A DNA stretch of 64,000 nt from contig OY970244.1 of NCBI GenBank assembly GCA_963715485.1, positions 2,480,001 to 2,544,000 of the forward strand, in the 5' to 3' direction. This DNA is from SG8-30 sp963715485. GTDB lineage: Bacteria > Pseudomonadota > Gammaproteobacteria > Steroidobacterales > Steroidobacteraceae. The notes beneath the pieces were generated by a model that made no database searches, was not told the origin of the DNA, and saw only the letters and a list, made by a program, of their open reading frames with translations. Made by a program: the position numbers and the translations under genes. Shown piece by piece: positions 17,936 through 28,335 of this stretch. How positions within the stretch are numbered: position 1 is the first letter of the stretch; each line of letters opens with the position of its first letter.

Positions 17936-19937
17936 TCATCCCGTCGCCGGCGGCGGGAGCCTGGTCCGGTGCTCAGCCAGGACGGCCACTTTCCCTTTGT
18001 CGGCGCCCGCCACCGCAGGCCGCTGACACCATACGAGATCGTGGATCTCAGGGGCCCTGTCGTATTCAGTCACCGCGCGCTCCAGTACGGCCATGGCACG
18101 CTCACAGTCACAGCGATGCAGCGCCAGCGTCATCTCACTTAGCAATTCCTTTACCTGTTCCCAGGTCGGCGAGTGTTCAATGGCTCGCATGATCATCGGA
18201 TGATTGGTACCAGTAACGTTGTCGCCAATCAGCAACTCTTCGTAGAGTTTTTCTGCAGGACGCAGCCCCGTATATTGGATCTCGATGTCGCCGTCCGGGT
18301 TGGCTGTATCGCGCACTGGACATTCCCATCAGGCTGACCATGCGCCGGGCCAGATCGTCGATCCTGACCGGCTGGCCCATATCCAGCACGAACACGTCGC
18401 CGCCCTGGCCCATCGACCCGGCCTGCAGGACAAGTCCGGCCGCCTCGGGGATGGTCATGAAATAGCGCTTGACCTCGGGATGGGTCACCGTAACCGGCCC
18501 ACCGGCGAGAATCTGCTCCTGAAATAACGGCACGACCGACCCGGACGAGCCGAGCACATTGCCGAAGCGGACCATGCAGAACCGGGTTCGCTTCGTCTGT
18601 GTCTGCAGGGCCTGCAGCACGATCTCGGCCAGGCGCTTGGTGGCGCCCATGACGTTCGTTGGGTTCACGGCCTTGTCGGTCGAGATCAGCACGAATGTCT
18701 CGACGCCGGTTTCGAGGGCGGCCTCTGCAGCGTGCCAGGTGCTGTAGACGTTGTTATGAACGCCCTCGACCATGTTCTGCTCGACGATTGGTACGTGCTT
18801 GTAGGCCGCCGCGTGGTACACGGTATGCACCGCATAGGCCTGCATGACCTCTTTGATCCGATGTTTGTGATGGGCATTGCCAAGCAGGGCATGCAGGCCT
18901 ATCAGCAAGCCTTCGCGCTCTATCGCGGTCTGCAGTTCCCGATGGATCTCATAGAGCGCAACTTCGGACATTTCGAATAGCACCAGCCGTTCCGGACCCT
19001 GCCGGAGAATCTGGCGGCATAACTCGGAGCCGATCGAGCCGCCGGCGCCCGTGACCATGACGTTCTTGCCACGTATGCAGGCGTCCAGCAGTGTTCGATC
19101 CGCAGGCACCGGATCGCGGCCGAGGACGTCAGCCACATCCACCTCACGCAGGTCGCTGACCTCGGCGCGACCGGCAATGATGTCATCCAGGCTCGGCACG
19201 GACTGAACGTGGAGTCCGAGCGATTCCAGACGCTTAAGGATTGCCGCACGGCGCCGGCGGGATGCCGCGGGTACCGCTAGCAGCACGCGCGTGACGCCGA
19301 AGTGCTGGACCGCCTGTTCGAGGTCGTCTGGCGAAACGACCGGGATACCCTGCACCAACGCGCCATGCAGCGCCTTCTTCTCGTCCGCGTAGGCCACCGG
19401 GTAGAGCCCCGAATTGGTCAGCAGGGACACGGCGAGGCGCGCACCCGCTTCACCCGCGCCGTAGATGATGACGGGCTGCCTACGCGGCCTTGCAGCCGCC
19501 AGCAACCAACGCGCAAAGAACCGAGTGCCGGCCACCCATACCAGGGCCAACAGCCAGTAGACCACGATCAACGATACTGGGATTGGCTCCCAGGAAATGG
19601 TGAATGCCATCACCGCCAGCGCGACGGCAGAGGCGCTGACCCCCATGAGGATCGTTCTGGCCGCCCTCGGCCCGATGTAGCGCACGACCGACCGGTACAG
19701 TCCCAGACGGATGAACACGGGTACGGAGGCAAGCACCACGCCGGCGTAGAGCAGAGGATTTCGCTCCATGCCCGCCAGCACGGAATCCGACTTGATCGCG
19801 AAGGCGGCAAATAGCGCCAATGGCAGTCCCAGGACATCGAAGCAAACCATGATGGCCTGCTTGGTGCGTCTGGACAGGTTGACAATCGCAGCGGTCGCCC
19901 GATCCGAAGAGGCGGCCCGTCTAGCCGAAGAATTCAT
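17936..19937 (-). CDS. WbpM/CapD-type nucleotide-sugar 4,6-dehydratase, membrane-anchored (one frameshift)
   Basis: Four N-terminal membrane segments (~30-145) are followed by a CoA-binding-like Rossmann region (IIYGAGEAG ~158-166). After that comes the catalytic SDR domain with GAGGSIGSELC (~297-307) and the Ser-Met-Lys active site seen in FlaA1/WbpM rather than Ser-Tyr-Lys (LISTDKAVNPTNVMGATK). It converts UDP-GlcNAc to the 4-keto-6-deoxy sugar used for QuiNAc/FucNAc. A one-base insertion at ~18317 splits it; the true C-terminus starts VRDTANPDGDIE and includes YTGLRPAEKLYEELL. The restored protein is ~667 residues. It pairs with the WbpL-like transferase upstream. Confidence 0.88.
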
Positions 19938-20098
19938 CCATGGCCTCGTCTGGCATCGTTCTGGCAGGCATCGTATACACGCTGAGCCACCCTGGCCCGT
20001 GACGCCGTGCGCAGAAGCTCGATAATTTGACAGATTATAACGCTAATCGGCCATTTTAGCTGAGTATTCAGTCACTTCTAGTGTCGAAGGCGCGTCAT

Positions 20099-21175
20099 TC
20101 AGCCCACAACTGGCCGAACTTCCGGGCGCCCCGCCCCTGCGGTTGCCACCCCCACGATAATCGGCGCAACGGCCGCCACGGCCAGCCAGGGCGCGTGTTC
20201 CGCGAATCGCAGGCACAGCCAGGCCATGGGCAATAGCCACAGTACATTGACGGCGAGATAAAGGAGTGTCACGGGCAGGTGTCGCCCGAACCGCCTGGCC
20301 AGCCACTGGTAGGCATGGGTCCGATGAGCCTCGTAGATACGCTCTCCGCGAATGAGTCTCCGGAGTAGCGTTACGATGGCGTCGATCAAGAACATGGCGC
20401 CCAAGATGATCCAAACGAACATGAGGGGTGCACGCTCACGCGCCGACGCGACAGCGAGCACGGCAATGACAAAACCGAGGTAGCCGCTTCCCACGTCACC
20501 CATAAATATCTTTGCGGGCGGCCAGTTCCAGAGAAGGAAGCCGAGGCTCGCAGCAAAGAGCAATAGAGACGCATTTGTTACCCCAGGCTCTGTCAACACC
20601 AGTGACATTAGCCAAGCTGCGCCAATCCCAATGTATGCTGCTTCAGTCCCGGCAAGGCCATCGATTCCATCCATGAAATTGAATAGATTGATCGACCACA
20701 CGATCCCTACGACAGTCGCCCCCTGCAGGACCAACCATGCAGCCGACTCCTCTTGAATCCACTCAGGACTCCAGCCGCCAAGGGTAACCAGTGCTACAAC
20801 GGCTGCGACCAGCTGAACCGAAAATCTCGTGCGCGCAGATACGCCCCGCAAGTCATCGAGATACCCAATACCCGCAATAAGGCTGCCTGGAAACATTAGC
20901 GCCAATGCCAAGGTGCCCTGGACGAACCCGAGTATCGACATGATTCCAAGACCGATGGTCACCACCACCACAAGCGCGAGACCACCACCACGTGGCACTG
21001 GCTGGTCGTGCGAACTTCTAGCGTTCGGGACATCCAGGATTCCCTTCGAAAGTGCCACGCGGCGCTTGAGCCAAACCCCCAAGAAGGTCCCGACTAGGCA
21101 TGCCAACAGAAGGACAATTACTGTTGGGTCGAGATTAAGATCTTTATCCACGCTCTGGTCTGCTCGCCGATCCAC
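20099..21175 (-). CDS. Undecaprenyl-phosphate HexNAc-1-P transferase, WecA/WbpL type
   Basis: An inner-membrane initiating enzyme that transfers a HexNAc-1-phosphate to undecaprenyl phosphate. The 358-residue protein has about ten membrane segments and the MraY/WecA-superfamily motifs: GYLDDL, NLFNFMDGIDGLAG, KIFMGDVGSGYLGF and the basic cytoplasmic loop RRLIRGERIYEAHRTHAYQ. The AHRTHAYQ form (rather than the WecA HIP) is typical of WbpL-like enzymes that use FucNAc or QuiNAc. This agrees with the WbpM-like gene downstream and the SDR at 22.7 kb. The exact start is uncertain within ~15 residues. Confidence 0.9.
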   Translation of the reverse strand: MDRRADQSVDKDLNLDPTVIVLLLACLVGTFLGVWLKRRVALSKGILDVPNARSSHDQPVPRGGGLALVVVVTIGLGIMSILGFVQGTLALALMFPGSLIAGIGYLDDLRGVSARTRFSVQLVAAVVALVTLGGWSPEWIQEESAAWLVLQGATVVGIVWSINLFNFMDGIDGLAGTEAAYIGIGAAWLMSLVLTEPGVTNASLLLFAASLGFLLWNWPPAKIFMGDVGSGYLGFVIAVLAVASARERAPLMFVWIILGAMFLIDAIVTLLRRLIRGERIYEAHRTHAYQWLARRFGRHLPVTLLYLAVNVLWLLPMAWLCLRFAEHAPWLAVAAVAPIIVGVATAGAGRPEVRPVVG

Positions 21176-21189
21176 TACGTATTGGAGCT

Positions 21190-21450
21190 AGAATTTGCAA
21201 TTACACCTAAGGCCACTGCAGCCTTCCGTCGAGACTCCCTAGCGCAGGCCGCCACCGGCAGTTTGCCGACCGAGCCATGCGCTCGTTCTGCGTTGTACTC
21301 CGTCCGCCAGCTCCCGAAGATTCGCCTGGCCTGGTCCATGATCTCGAACCAGTGTTCGCTAAAGCATTCGTCCCGTAAACCTACGTTGAACGACTCGTTT
21401 TAGCCGTTCTCGTTCAGCCTGCCGGGGCGGAAACACCAGATCCAGACGCA
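21190..21450 (-). pseudogene. Remnant of an IS3-family transposase (OrfB C-terminus)
   Basis: On the minus strand this 368-base gene-free gap reads WCFRPGRLNENG*NESFNVGLRDECF, then SEHWFEIMDQARRIFGSWRTEYNAERAHGSVG. It matches the end of the IS3-type DDE integrase domain (ENG.IESFNGRLRDECLNEHWF...ARPHSSLG), with a stop codon at the Lys/Tyr position before the catalytic Glu region. Only the last ~80 codons remain; no inverted repeats or N-terminal part are visible. It marks an old insertion between two sugar genes. Confidence 0.78.
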
Positions 21451-21543
21451 TAGACTCAACAGGTCAATTACGCCAAGGTTCCATTGGACCCTACCGCTGA
21501 ATAACTGCCGAAACGAACAGCCGACTACAGGGAGCGGAAAGAG

Positions 21544-22519
21544 TCAATTCGCAAGTAGCCGATCGAAATACTCTATTGTCCTCGTCAGTCCGTCCTCTAG
21601 CGGTACCTTCGGTTTCCAGTCCAAAAGTTCACCTGCTAGAGATATGTCCGGCCGGCGTTGCTTGGGATCGTCAGATGGTAATGATTGGAACACAATCTTG
21701 GATGCCGATCCTGCGAGCTCGATTACCGTTTCGGCGAGTTGCCGAATAGTAAACTCTCGTGGATTGCCCAGGTTAAGCGGCCCCGGGAAGCCGGGTTCAT
21801 CCTTCCGTTCAGCGTCTAGATCCATGAACCCAAGAAATCCATCGATCAGATCATCCACGTAACAGAAGCTCCTCGTTTGCTGCCCATCCCCGTATACGGT
21901 GATGTCCTTGCCAAGTAGCGCCTGAACAATGAAATTGCTGACTACCCGCCCGTCGTTAGGATGCATACGCGGACCATAAGTGTTGAAAATTCTTGCGACT
22001 CTGATCGATAGTTGATGCTGTCGGTAGTAGTCAAAAAACAAAGTCTCAGCGCAGCGTTTTCCCTCGTCGTAGCAACTGCGGCTGCCAATCGGATTCACGT
22101 GTCCCCAGTAACTTTCTGGCTGTGGATGAACTGACGGGTCGCCGTACACTTCACTTGTGGAAGCTTGAAAGATCGGAACGCCCAAACGCTTTGCTAGGCC
22201 CAGCATGTTGATGGCGCCATGGACGCTTGTCTTGGTCGTTGCAACAGGGTCGTGCTGATAGTGAATCGGGCTCGCTGGGCAAGCCAGGTTCCAGATCTCG
22301 TCTACTTCCACGTAGAGCGGGAAGGTCACATCATGCCTCATGAACTCAAAACGAGAGTGTTCATGCAGGTGATCGATGTTTCGCTTCGTTCCGGTAAACA
22401 GATTGTCTACACACAACACCTCATGGCCGCGATCAAGCAGTCGATCAATGAGATGTGAGCCCAAGAAACCCGGCTCCGCCAGTCACTAAGACACGCTTTC
22501 GCTGATCATATGTCCGCAT
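21544..22519 (-). CDS. uxs: UDP-xylose synthase / UDP-glucuronate decarboxylase (one frameshift)
   Basis: An SDR enzyme that converts UDP-GlcA to UDP-Xyl (via UDP-4-keto-Xyl). Conserved UXS features are LACPASPIHYQ, STSEVYGDP, the catalytic YDEGKR, RIFNTYGPRM and DGQQTRSFCYVDDL. The N-terminus lies in another frame: MRTYDQRKRVLVTGGAGFLG from the ATG at 22519 joins SHLIDRLLDRG after removing one extra base at ~22459. Restored length ~324 residues, normal for the family. Its substrate is made by ugd in the same locus. The gap at 22520-22676 holds nothing I recognise. Confidence 0.9.
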
Positions 22520-22676
22520 TGCTATCTTCCTATGAACTCCGCAAGCAACGTTGCATCGAGTACGTCGATGCTAGCGGCAGTCACGTCAGCCTATCTCGAT
22601 CCCGTCACCCTGACCAACTGAAACGACCCATCGCTCAAAGCTGCCCTTTCAACTGGCCTCATACACTTCCCCGTTT

Positions 22677-23622
22677 CTAGCCAAGGCGGATAGCCTCGTC
22701 GACGTCGAAAGGCTGCGTCCAGCCAGTTGTGCGCCGCGTATACGAGTCGTCCACTGCCAGGCTACCCAGGAGCCTGCCAACGCTATCTCTGAACTGATGA
22801 CGCTTGCCCGTTACTACCCTGTTTACCTGGTCGAGCAGCCATGCCCCCACCAAGAGGCTGGCGCGCGGAACCCAGAACAGCCGGCAGGGCCGCCCGAGAC
22901 GATCCGCCAGCCCTTCCAGCATTTCGCGTAGCTCAACGGGCCTGCCGTCACTTATCAGGAAAGTCCCATCGTTGCATCGTCCCGATTCCAAGGCATACAT
23001 GATAAAACTCACAAGATTGCCGACGTACACATACGAGCGCTTTGACCTTACGCCGCGAAGAGGCAGTGGGATACCGCGCACGATCAGGTTCTCCAACCGG
23101 GCCAGGTTACCGGGGTTGCCTTTCCCGTAGACCAGCGGCGGCCTTACGACGGTAAGGCTGGTCGGTCCGCCGGCGAACACTGCGCGTAATCTCAATTCGC
23201 CTTCGAGTTTGCTTCGCCCGTATGCATTGACGGGCGCCTCGGCCGTCTCGTGGTTGACCTGTTCGGGCTCTCCGTAGACTGAAATCGTGCTGATCAAGAG
23301 GAAGTGTCTAACCGCCGCAGATCTCGCGGCAACAGCCAACGCCTCTGCGACGAGGACATTGGGTGTGTGGTAGTCGAGTGCATCATCCGGGATACCGATC
23401 ATATGAGCCAGACCGGCGAGGTGCACTACGGCATCGATGCGCGTCATAACTGACTTCCACGCCGCGACGTCCTGCTGGTCGGCAATAGCGACGACTCGCA
23501 ACCCCCTTCCAGGAACGACAACCGGTCCGGAAACACGCGGTAACGTCGTGGCCGGCTTCAGCGAGCGCCGGAATCAGGTGGGCGGCAATGAACCCGGAAG
23601 CGCCAGTAACGAGAATCCGCAT
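22677..23622 (-). CDS. NAD-dependent epimerase/dehydratase (SDR), WbpK/WbpV-like (one frameshift)
   Basis: An SDR with the NAD motif VTGASGFIAAHLIPAL at the N-terminus, then VHLAGLAHMIG, LLISTISVYGE and the catalytic AYGRSK (Tyr-x3-Lys). An extra base near 23526 separates the first ~31 residues from the rest; removing it gives ...TACFRPVVVPGRGLRVVAIAD. Restored length ~315 residues. Proteins of this type reduce or epimerise the 4-keto product of WbpM-like dehydratases to make FucNAc or QuiNAc, and the presence of WbpM- and WbpL-like genes supports that role. The exact product is inference. Confidence 0.82.
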
Positions 23623-23629
23623 GAGGGCG

Positions 23630-24430
23630 TCAGAACCGAGCGTATTTGATTGCCCCATTTACCGCATACCGGGCAAATGCGACCGCGGCCCGGGGCCATG
23701 CCAATCTCTCAACTTCTCGATACGTCTGCCAGACCTTTGCGGCCGAACGGCCTTTGTTCCGTGACCACGAGCCCTTGACAACCCGGTAGCGGACCAGATC
23801 GTCCGGCAGCCCACCAGCCTTGACGCCTTTCCTGAGCAAAGAAAGCCAAAGAACGAAATCGTCGTAGAACGTCTCTAGCATTACAAATGGTCCTGTCAGT
23901 TCCCTGTCCAGAACCACCGTCGAGGTCACAATTACAGTATTGCCAAGAAGCTCATCGTAGGTCGTGGTTTCGGGAGCGCGGAGATGACGCCCGACACGGC
24001 TGCCGTCCTGGTTGATGCGCCGCGAGCCGGTGAATGACATACCCAGCTGCCGACTTCTCATGTCCTCAAGCTGGCGCTCCAGTTTTTCAGGGAGCCATAG
24101 ATCGTCGCTGTCACAGAACGCCAGATACCGACCCCGAGCAATCTGGATGGCGGCATTCCGTGCTGCCGCCGGACCCCGGTTCTCCGGTTGCGATACCAGA
24201 TGGACCCTCGGATCCCTGGACGCGTAGCGTCTTACGATGTCCACTGTATCGTCCGGCGAGTGATCGTCGACAACTATGAGTTCCAGATCGCAGTAGGTCT
24301 GGGACAGCACGGACTCAATTGACTCTCCGATGTATGCAGCCGCACGCCAGGCGGGCATGACGACCGTGACAAGCGGTCTCTGGTCAGCGTTGCCGGTCAT
24401 CAGCTTGCTTTTCCGGAGCATCAGCGGCAC
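23630..24430 (-). CDS. Family 2 glycosyltransferase
   Basis: A GT-A fold glycosyltransferase of 256-266 residues. It has the GT2 opening PLVTVVMPAWRAAAYIGESIESVLSQ, VVDDHSPDDT, NRGPAAARNAAI and the metal-binding DxD region FCDSDDLWLPEK. Two starts are possible: ATG 24430 and ATG 24400; the latter lies closer to the family start. It overlaps the end of the polymerase gene upstream and runs to within eight bases of the SDR start. The donor and acceptor are unknown. It is the only classical glycosyltransferase in the locus. Confidence 0.9.
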   Translation of the reverse strand: MPLMLRKSKLMTGNADQRPLVTVVMPAWRAAAYIGESIESVLSQTYCDLELIVVDDHSPDDTVDIVRRYASRDPRVHLVSQPENRGPAAARNAAIQIARGRYLAFCDSDDLWLPEKLERQLEDMRSRQLGMSFTGSRRINQDGSRVGRHLRAPETTTYDELLGNTVIVTSTVVLDRELTGPFVMLETFYDDFVLWLSLLRKGVKAGGLPDDLVRYRVVKGSWSRNKGRSAAKVWQTYREVERLAWPRAAVAFARYAVNGAIKYARF

Positions 24431-25775
24431 GCATGAATTGCACGTCGCTGCCTACCAGCAACCAGTTTCCACGGAGACCCGCCAGACGCAATGCCGTCTC
24501 GTTGGCTACGAAGCCAAGAATCATAAACGGCATAATTAGGACATCCATGGCAAATAGCAGTGGCGACAGAATCCCGCACACCACCAGCACGCACGCACAA
24601 GCCAGCCCCAATCCCCCGACCGAGTCTAGGCGCGAGATCAGCGGCGCGATTCCTACGCCCATGCCGACAAGCAGAGCGCCCACGTAGAAACCGAACCAGC
24701 CAAAATCGTAAACGAGCGCACCCGGCAATGAGGGGAACCGTCCGGCAAGAGACCACTCACTTGCCGCTACTCCCCGAAACCCAATCCTTTCCAAGAGCGA
24801 CCTGACGTACCCGAATAGTATTGATCCCGGCCGATCCGAATCGCCCAGGATATAGACGAAAGTGCCATAGCTATGTGTCAGGTACATGCCCGCAACGACA
24901 CCAAAGTGGGCGGCCGGCGATAGTCCATCTGTCAGAGGGTCAATCTCGAAGTACCCACGCGTGGGGGTGCCGCCCAGGTAAGTCGCAAACCCCGATGAAT
25001 AGGTTGCGGCGGGTATATCTCCTGCGCTTGCGCGCTCGCCAAATACGTAGAGAACGTAGCCAGTGGCGAAAACAAGCACTGTCCCCGCAAGTGTTATCAC
25101 TCGGAAGAATCGCCCTGGAAACCAACTCAAGCCAATTGAGGCGCGCAGCGCCGCGATTGCCATCCACATAGCTAATGCGATAAGGAGAACTGTTCGTCCG
25201 CCCGTAAGAACTGAGTTCATAAGAATCAACGTAGCGACACCAGTCAGTAGTATTCGTCTGTCGCCCCGGGCAATCCTTTCCCAGTGCAATTGAATGACCG
25301 CGGCGCTGACGAAGAAGAAAGAACCAAAGAAGTAGCCAGCCACGCTGTAGACAGACGAGACACCACTCCTCGACTCGGCTGACTCGGCCCATAGGTATCG
25401 GGCGACTGCAATCCCCCTGGAGAAATCGATGCCCTGAATCAATACCCGATCAACGATCAAGCACAACAATCCCACCACACTCAAAGCCAGCGACCAACGT
25501 GCACAAACAAGTAGATGGACAAGTCGCAATGTTGGCACGCGGTTGAGGATATCAAGTCGCCTGAGCGTTAGGTTATTGATTTGTGCGCCGACAAATGCTG
25601 CACCAAATGCTAGAGCGCACCACGCCACCATGGATAGGCCGGCGAGATCCGCCTCGCGACCCAAATAGGATATCGGGAGCAGGAGCAGCAAGGTCCCGTA
25701 CCCTGCCCAAGCGAGTGTCAATGGCCGGATGTGCTGCATTCCAGACTGACTCGTAGAATTTGTCGGCTGGATCAA
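24384..25775 (-). CDS. wzy: Oligosaccharide repeat-unit polymerase (Wzy-like)
   Basis: A 463-residue polytopic membrane protein with 10-12 hydrophobic segments and a large loop around residues 245-310 that includes YLGGTPTRGYFEIDP. The overall pattern fits the OAG-polymerase/EpsG-like Wzy families rather than flippases. It lies between wzz and a glycosyltransferase, and its ATG overlaps the wzz stop (ATGA). It would polymerise undecaprenyl-linked repeat units on the periplasmic face. Wzy proteins are very diverse, so the assignment rests on topology and context. Confidence 0.78.
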   Translation of the reverse strand: MIQPTNSTSQSGMQHIRPLTLAWAGYGTLLLLLPISYLGREADLAGLSMVAWCALAFGAAFVGAQINNLTLRRLDILNRVPTLRLVHLLVCARWSLALSVVGLLCLIVDRVLIQGIDFSRGIAVARYLWAESAESRSGVSSVYSVAGYFFGSFFFVSAAVIQLHWERIARGDRRILLTGVATLILMNSVLTGGRTVLLIALAMWMAIAALRASIGLSWFPGRFFRVITLAGTVLVFATGYVLYVFGERASAGDIPAATYSSGFATYLGGTPTRGYFEIDPLTDGLSPAAHFGVVAGMYLTHSYGTFVYILGDSDRPGSILFGYVRSLLERIGFRGVAASEWSLAGRFPSLPGALVYDFGWFGFYVGALLVGMGVGIAPLISRLDSVGGLGLACACVLVVCGILSPLLFAMDVLIMPFMILGFVANETALRLAGLRGNWLLVGSDVQFMRAADAPEKQADDRQR

Positions 25776-26689
25776 GTCGCCGGCTGCGAACGCTCTGGGC
25801 GTCCGCGATAGGCCGCCAGGAATGCGAAAACAACGAGCAGTGAGATGATTCCGCCCAACATTGCAAGCACGAATCGCCTCGGCCGTACGATTCCCTCACT
25901 GTCAGGGACGTACGCGGGGTCAATTATCATAAACATGTATTCCTCTCGAACCTCGGCGAGCATCGACTCATTCATCTGGGCTTCGAGTAGCCTGTAGACT
26001 AGTTCGCGCAGACCGACTGTCTCGACCTTCTCAGCTTGATTTTGGAGAAAGGCAATGTTCGCAGATGCTTCTTCGATGGCAGTGGCGCGCAGGTCTTCAT
26101 TGAGGCGCTTGACGATCATATTGGCCCAGTAGGCCGAACGGTCAGGGTCTACCCAGTCGATCGAGACGGTCACCAGCCCTGTCCGACGATCCTCGGCGAT
26201 GAAGAGAATCTCGTTCTTGAACTTCCTGTAAGCGTCCTCAAGCTTTGGACTTTCGTGATCAAAGGCAGCCAGGATCCCGCGTCTCGAAAACAGGGTGTCG
26301 ATCAAGCCCTCGTCTTCTATGAACCGATACAGGAATTCACGCGAGTGCATTCGCGCCAACGCCTTCTGGGTATCCCGCTCCGCGTCGCCTATTCCGATGC
26401 CCGCTAGTGATGCCAGCGTGCCCAGTTGGCTCTGAAGTCCAGCCATCAGCGCGCTGTCGGATTCCAGGGTTGCTGGAGCGATGACCGTCTCCGCGCGGTA
26501 CACCGGATTTATCAGAAAAGTCATGACGTATGTAAGGACGAATCCGGCAATGCTGGCGATTATAAGTTTACGTTTATTGCCCCACAGAATTGCGAATAGG
26601 CGGGAATGCCTGGTGTCGCCCCTCTGAACAGGGGTCAGGACGTAGCTAACCAACGGATTCTCCGGGAGTTCTGAGTTCGAGTCATTCAC
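25772..26689 (-). CDS. wzz: Chain-length determinant protein (Wzz/PCP family)
   Basis: A 305-residue inner-membrane protein with a transmembrane segment near each end (~40-60 and ~275-297) around a helical, charged periplasmic domain. This is the classic polysaccharide co-polymerase layout. The N-terminal segment is followed by NPVYRAETVIAP, and there is a proline-rich segment before TM2 (RPRRFVLAMLGG). It lacks a tyrosine-kinase domain, so it is PCP-1-like and no Wzc is present. It acts with the adjacent Wzy to set glycan length. Confidence 0.88.
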   Translation of the reverse strand: MNDSNSELPENPLVSYVLTPVQRGDTRHSRLFAILWGNKRKLIIASIAGFVLTYVMTFLINPVYRAETVIAPATLESDSALMAGLQSQLGTLASLAGIGIGDAERDTQKALARMHSREFLYRFIEDEGLIDTLFSRRGILAAFDHESPKLEDAYRKFKNEILFIAEDRRTGLVTVSIDWVDPDRSAYWANMIVKRLNEDLRATAIEEASANIAFLQNQAEKVETVGLRELVYRLLEAQMNESMLAEVREEYMFMIIDPAYVPDSEGIVRPRRFVLAMLGGIISLLVVFAFLAAYRGRPERSQPAT

Positions 26690-26765
26690 GACAAGCTTAT
26701 CCCTAAATTACGCGTAGTCATCTTGATTCAATGCAGCTTCTTCCGGGTCGGTGTCAATTACAGAT

Positions 26766-28335
26766 TCACCCGCGATCCCCACGCCGGAAGCGCTGTCTTA
26801 GTCGGCCGGTCCAGCGCAGACCAAGGCGGCGATCGATCTTGGTCACTGGGCCCGGCGGCACAAACCGCGCAGTTTCTGTCGCCAGCTCGGACCATTCACC
26901 CTCAGCCAAGCTCTCGATAAAATCGTCTTCATGTCGCCCGTCCGCAGCTTCTTCAGCATCGTCGGGCTCCAACTGTCCCGTGACTATCATTCTCTCGAGA
27001 CGCGATGGGTTAGCCCCGGCATAGTAGCGATAAGTCGTTGGCTCTTCTGCTCTAACGAACTTCGTAAACTGCGGCAACCGGGACATCTGACAGTACACGA
27101 ATCTAAGCATTCGCCTACGAGCCGACGCGGCATCGGAGTACTGAAATAGCGACGCAGCATTGTCAACCTCCTCTGGCGTCTGGAGGCTAAGCGAAAAGCC
27201 AGCTCGCGCATACTTCGCCATACCAAGCAATACCACCCTCTTCCCAAGCGCAGCAGCCTCGAGCGCAGTACTGCCACCGTTTAGTACCGCAACATCGCAG
27301 TCGGATAGCAGGTCATAGGTGTCGGCATTCGATTCTGGTGGAATGAATGTGACACCGCGCCGCCGCGCCCAATCTTCATAATTTCGACGCGACAAATCAC
27401 CGTTGACTATTCCAATCTTCTCCGCCCAGTTCGGGTGGGCCCGCAAGACACAATTGCTTGGGTCCAGTCCGAAGCGGTCCAAGAAATGGTCCAAGGCTCC
27501 AAAGGCGCCCCCTCCCCATTTGCTGGCCCATTCGAGATGACCCTCGAACTCGTTACGGCTGCTCGGAATTATTAGCACCCGGGGCGCCCGGCCTCTTGCT
27601 GGCCAACTGGTCTTGATAAAATTCTCGTTGTAGACCCTCCACTCTTCCCGATTGAGCCGAAGGAACCGCCTCGCTATTTGTGCTGCCGCAACACTAGCCT
27701 GATCCCGGGTCAGGGGCACATCTCGATAGCGGGCCGCATACTCGTGCGCCCAACGTGTTCCAAGACAGTTCTCTTCAGGAAGCAGCTGAATCCCATGGCC
27801 AAACCACGTTCGTTCGACGCTAATGTAGCGCACACCCTCGTCTCGTGCGGCCTCCATAACAGCGGCAGTCAGATCCATCCGGCCGTTGAATCCCAAAACA
27901 GCATCGAGCTGGCGTTTTTGGATCCAGCAGCGGGCCGCCGCGTAGAGCGTCTGTATACCTGGGGCGAGTAGCCGGCAAATATCAACTGTGGCCGCGGCTT
28001 CGAGATCCTGCGGTGTCTCCGTTCGCCTCAGCGTAGCTGAAGAACTCAATGCAAGGGCAAGTGCCCGCTCGTCCGAAAGGCTCGAGTTGCCCTCCAGTCC
28101 ACTCACGGAATCGATCGGCCCGAAGTGATAGGAGCGAACACCACCGAGGATGCATCGAGGACATTCCACGATCTTCCCCCGCCCCCTCAGTAACGCTCCA
28201 TAGCAATGTTTCACACTGGCGTCGCACGTCAACGCATATGTATCGGTGACCACCGTCCTGCAGCAGCTGCGCCAGGTAGTACATCTGCTCGACATGAGGT
28301 CGGAATGAGTAGACGGAAGCGAAGCCAACCCTCAA
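26766..28335 (-). CDS. Surface-carbohydrate biosynthesis protein, KpsC/KpsS- or TagF-like fold (one frameshift)
   Basis: A ~520-residue soluble protein. The N-terminal part RVGFASVYSFRPHVEQMYYLAQLL joins TCDASVKHCYGALLRG after removing one extra base at ~28233. A Cys pair (ECPRC) lies near residue 60, then GGVRSYHFG. The C-terminal half has a GT-B-like signature, RAHPNWAEKIG and DCDVAVLNGGSTALEAAALGKRVV, as in capsule synthases and CDP-glycerol transferases. A TTG start overlaps the pseI stop (TTGA). Given its position next to pseI, transfer of pseudaminic acid is a reasonable guess, not shown by sequence. Confidence 0.7.
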
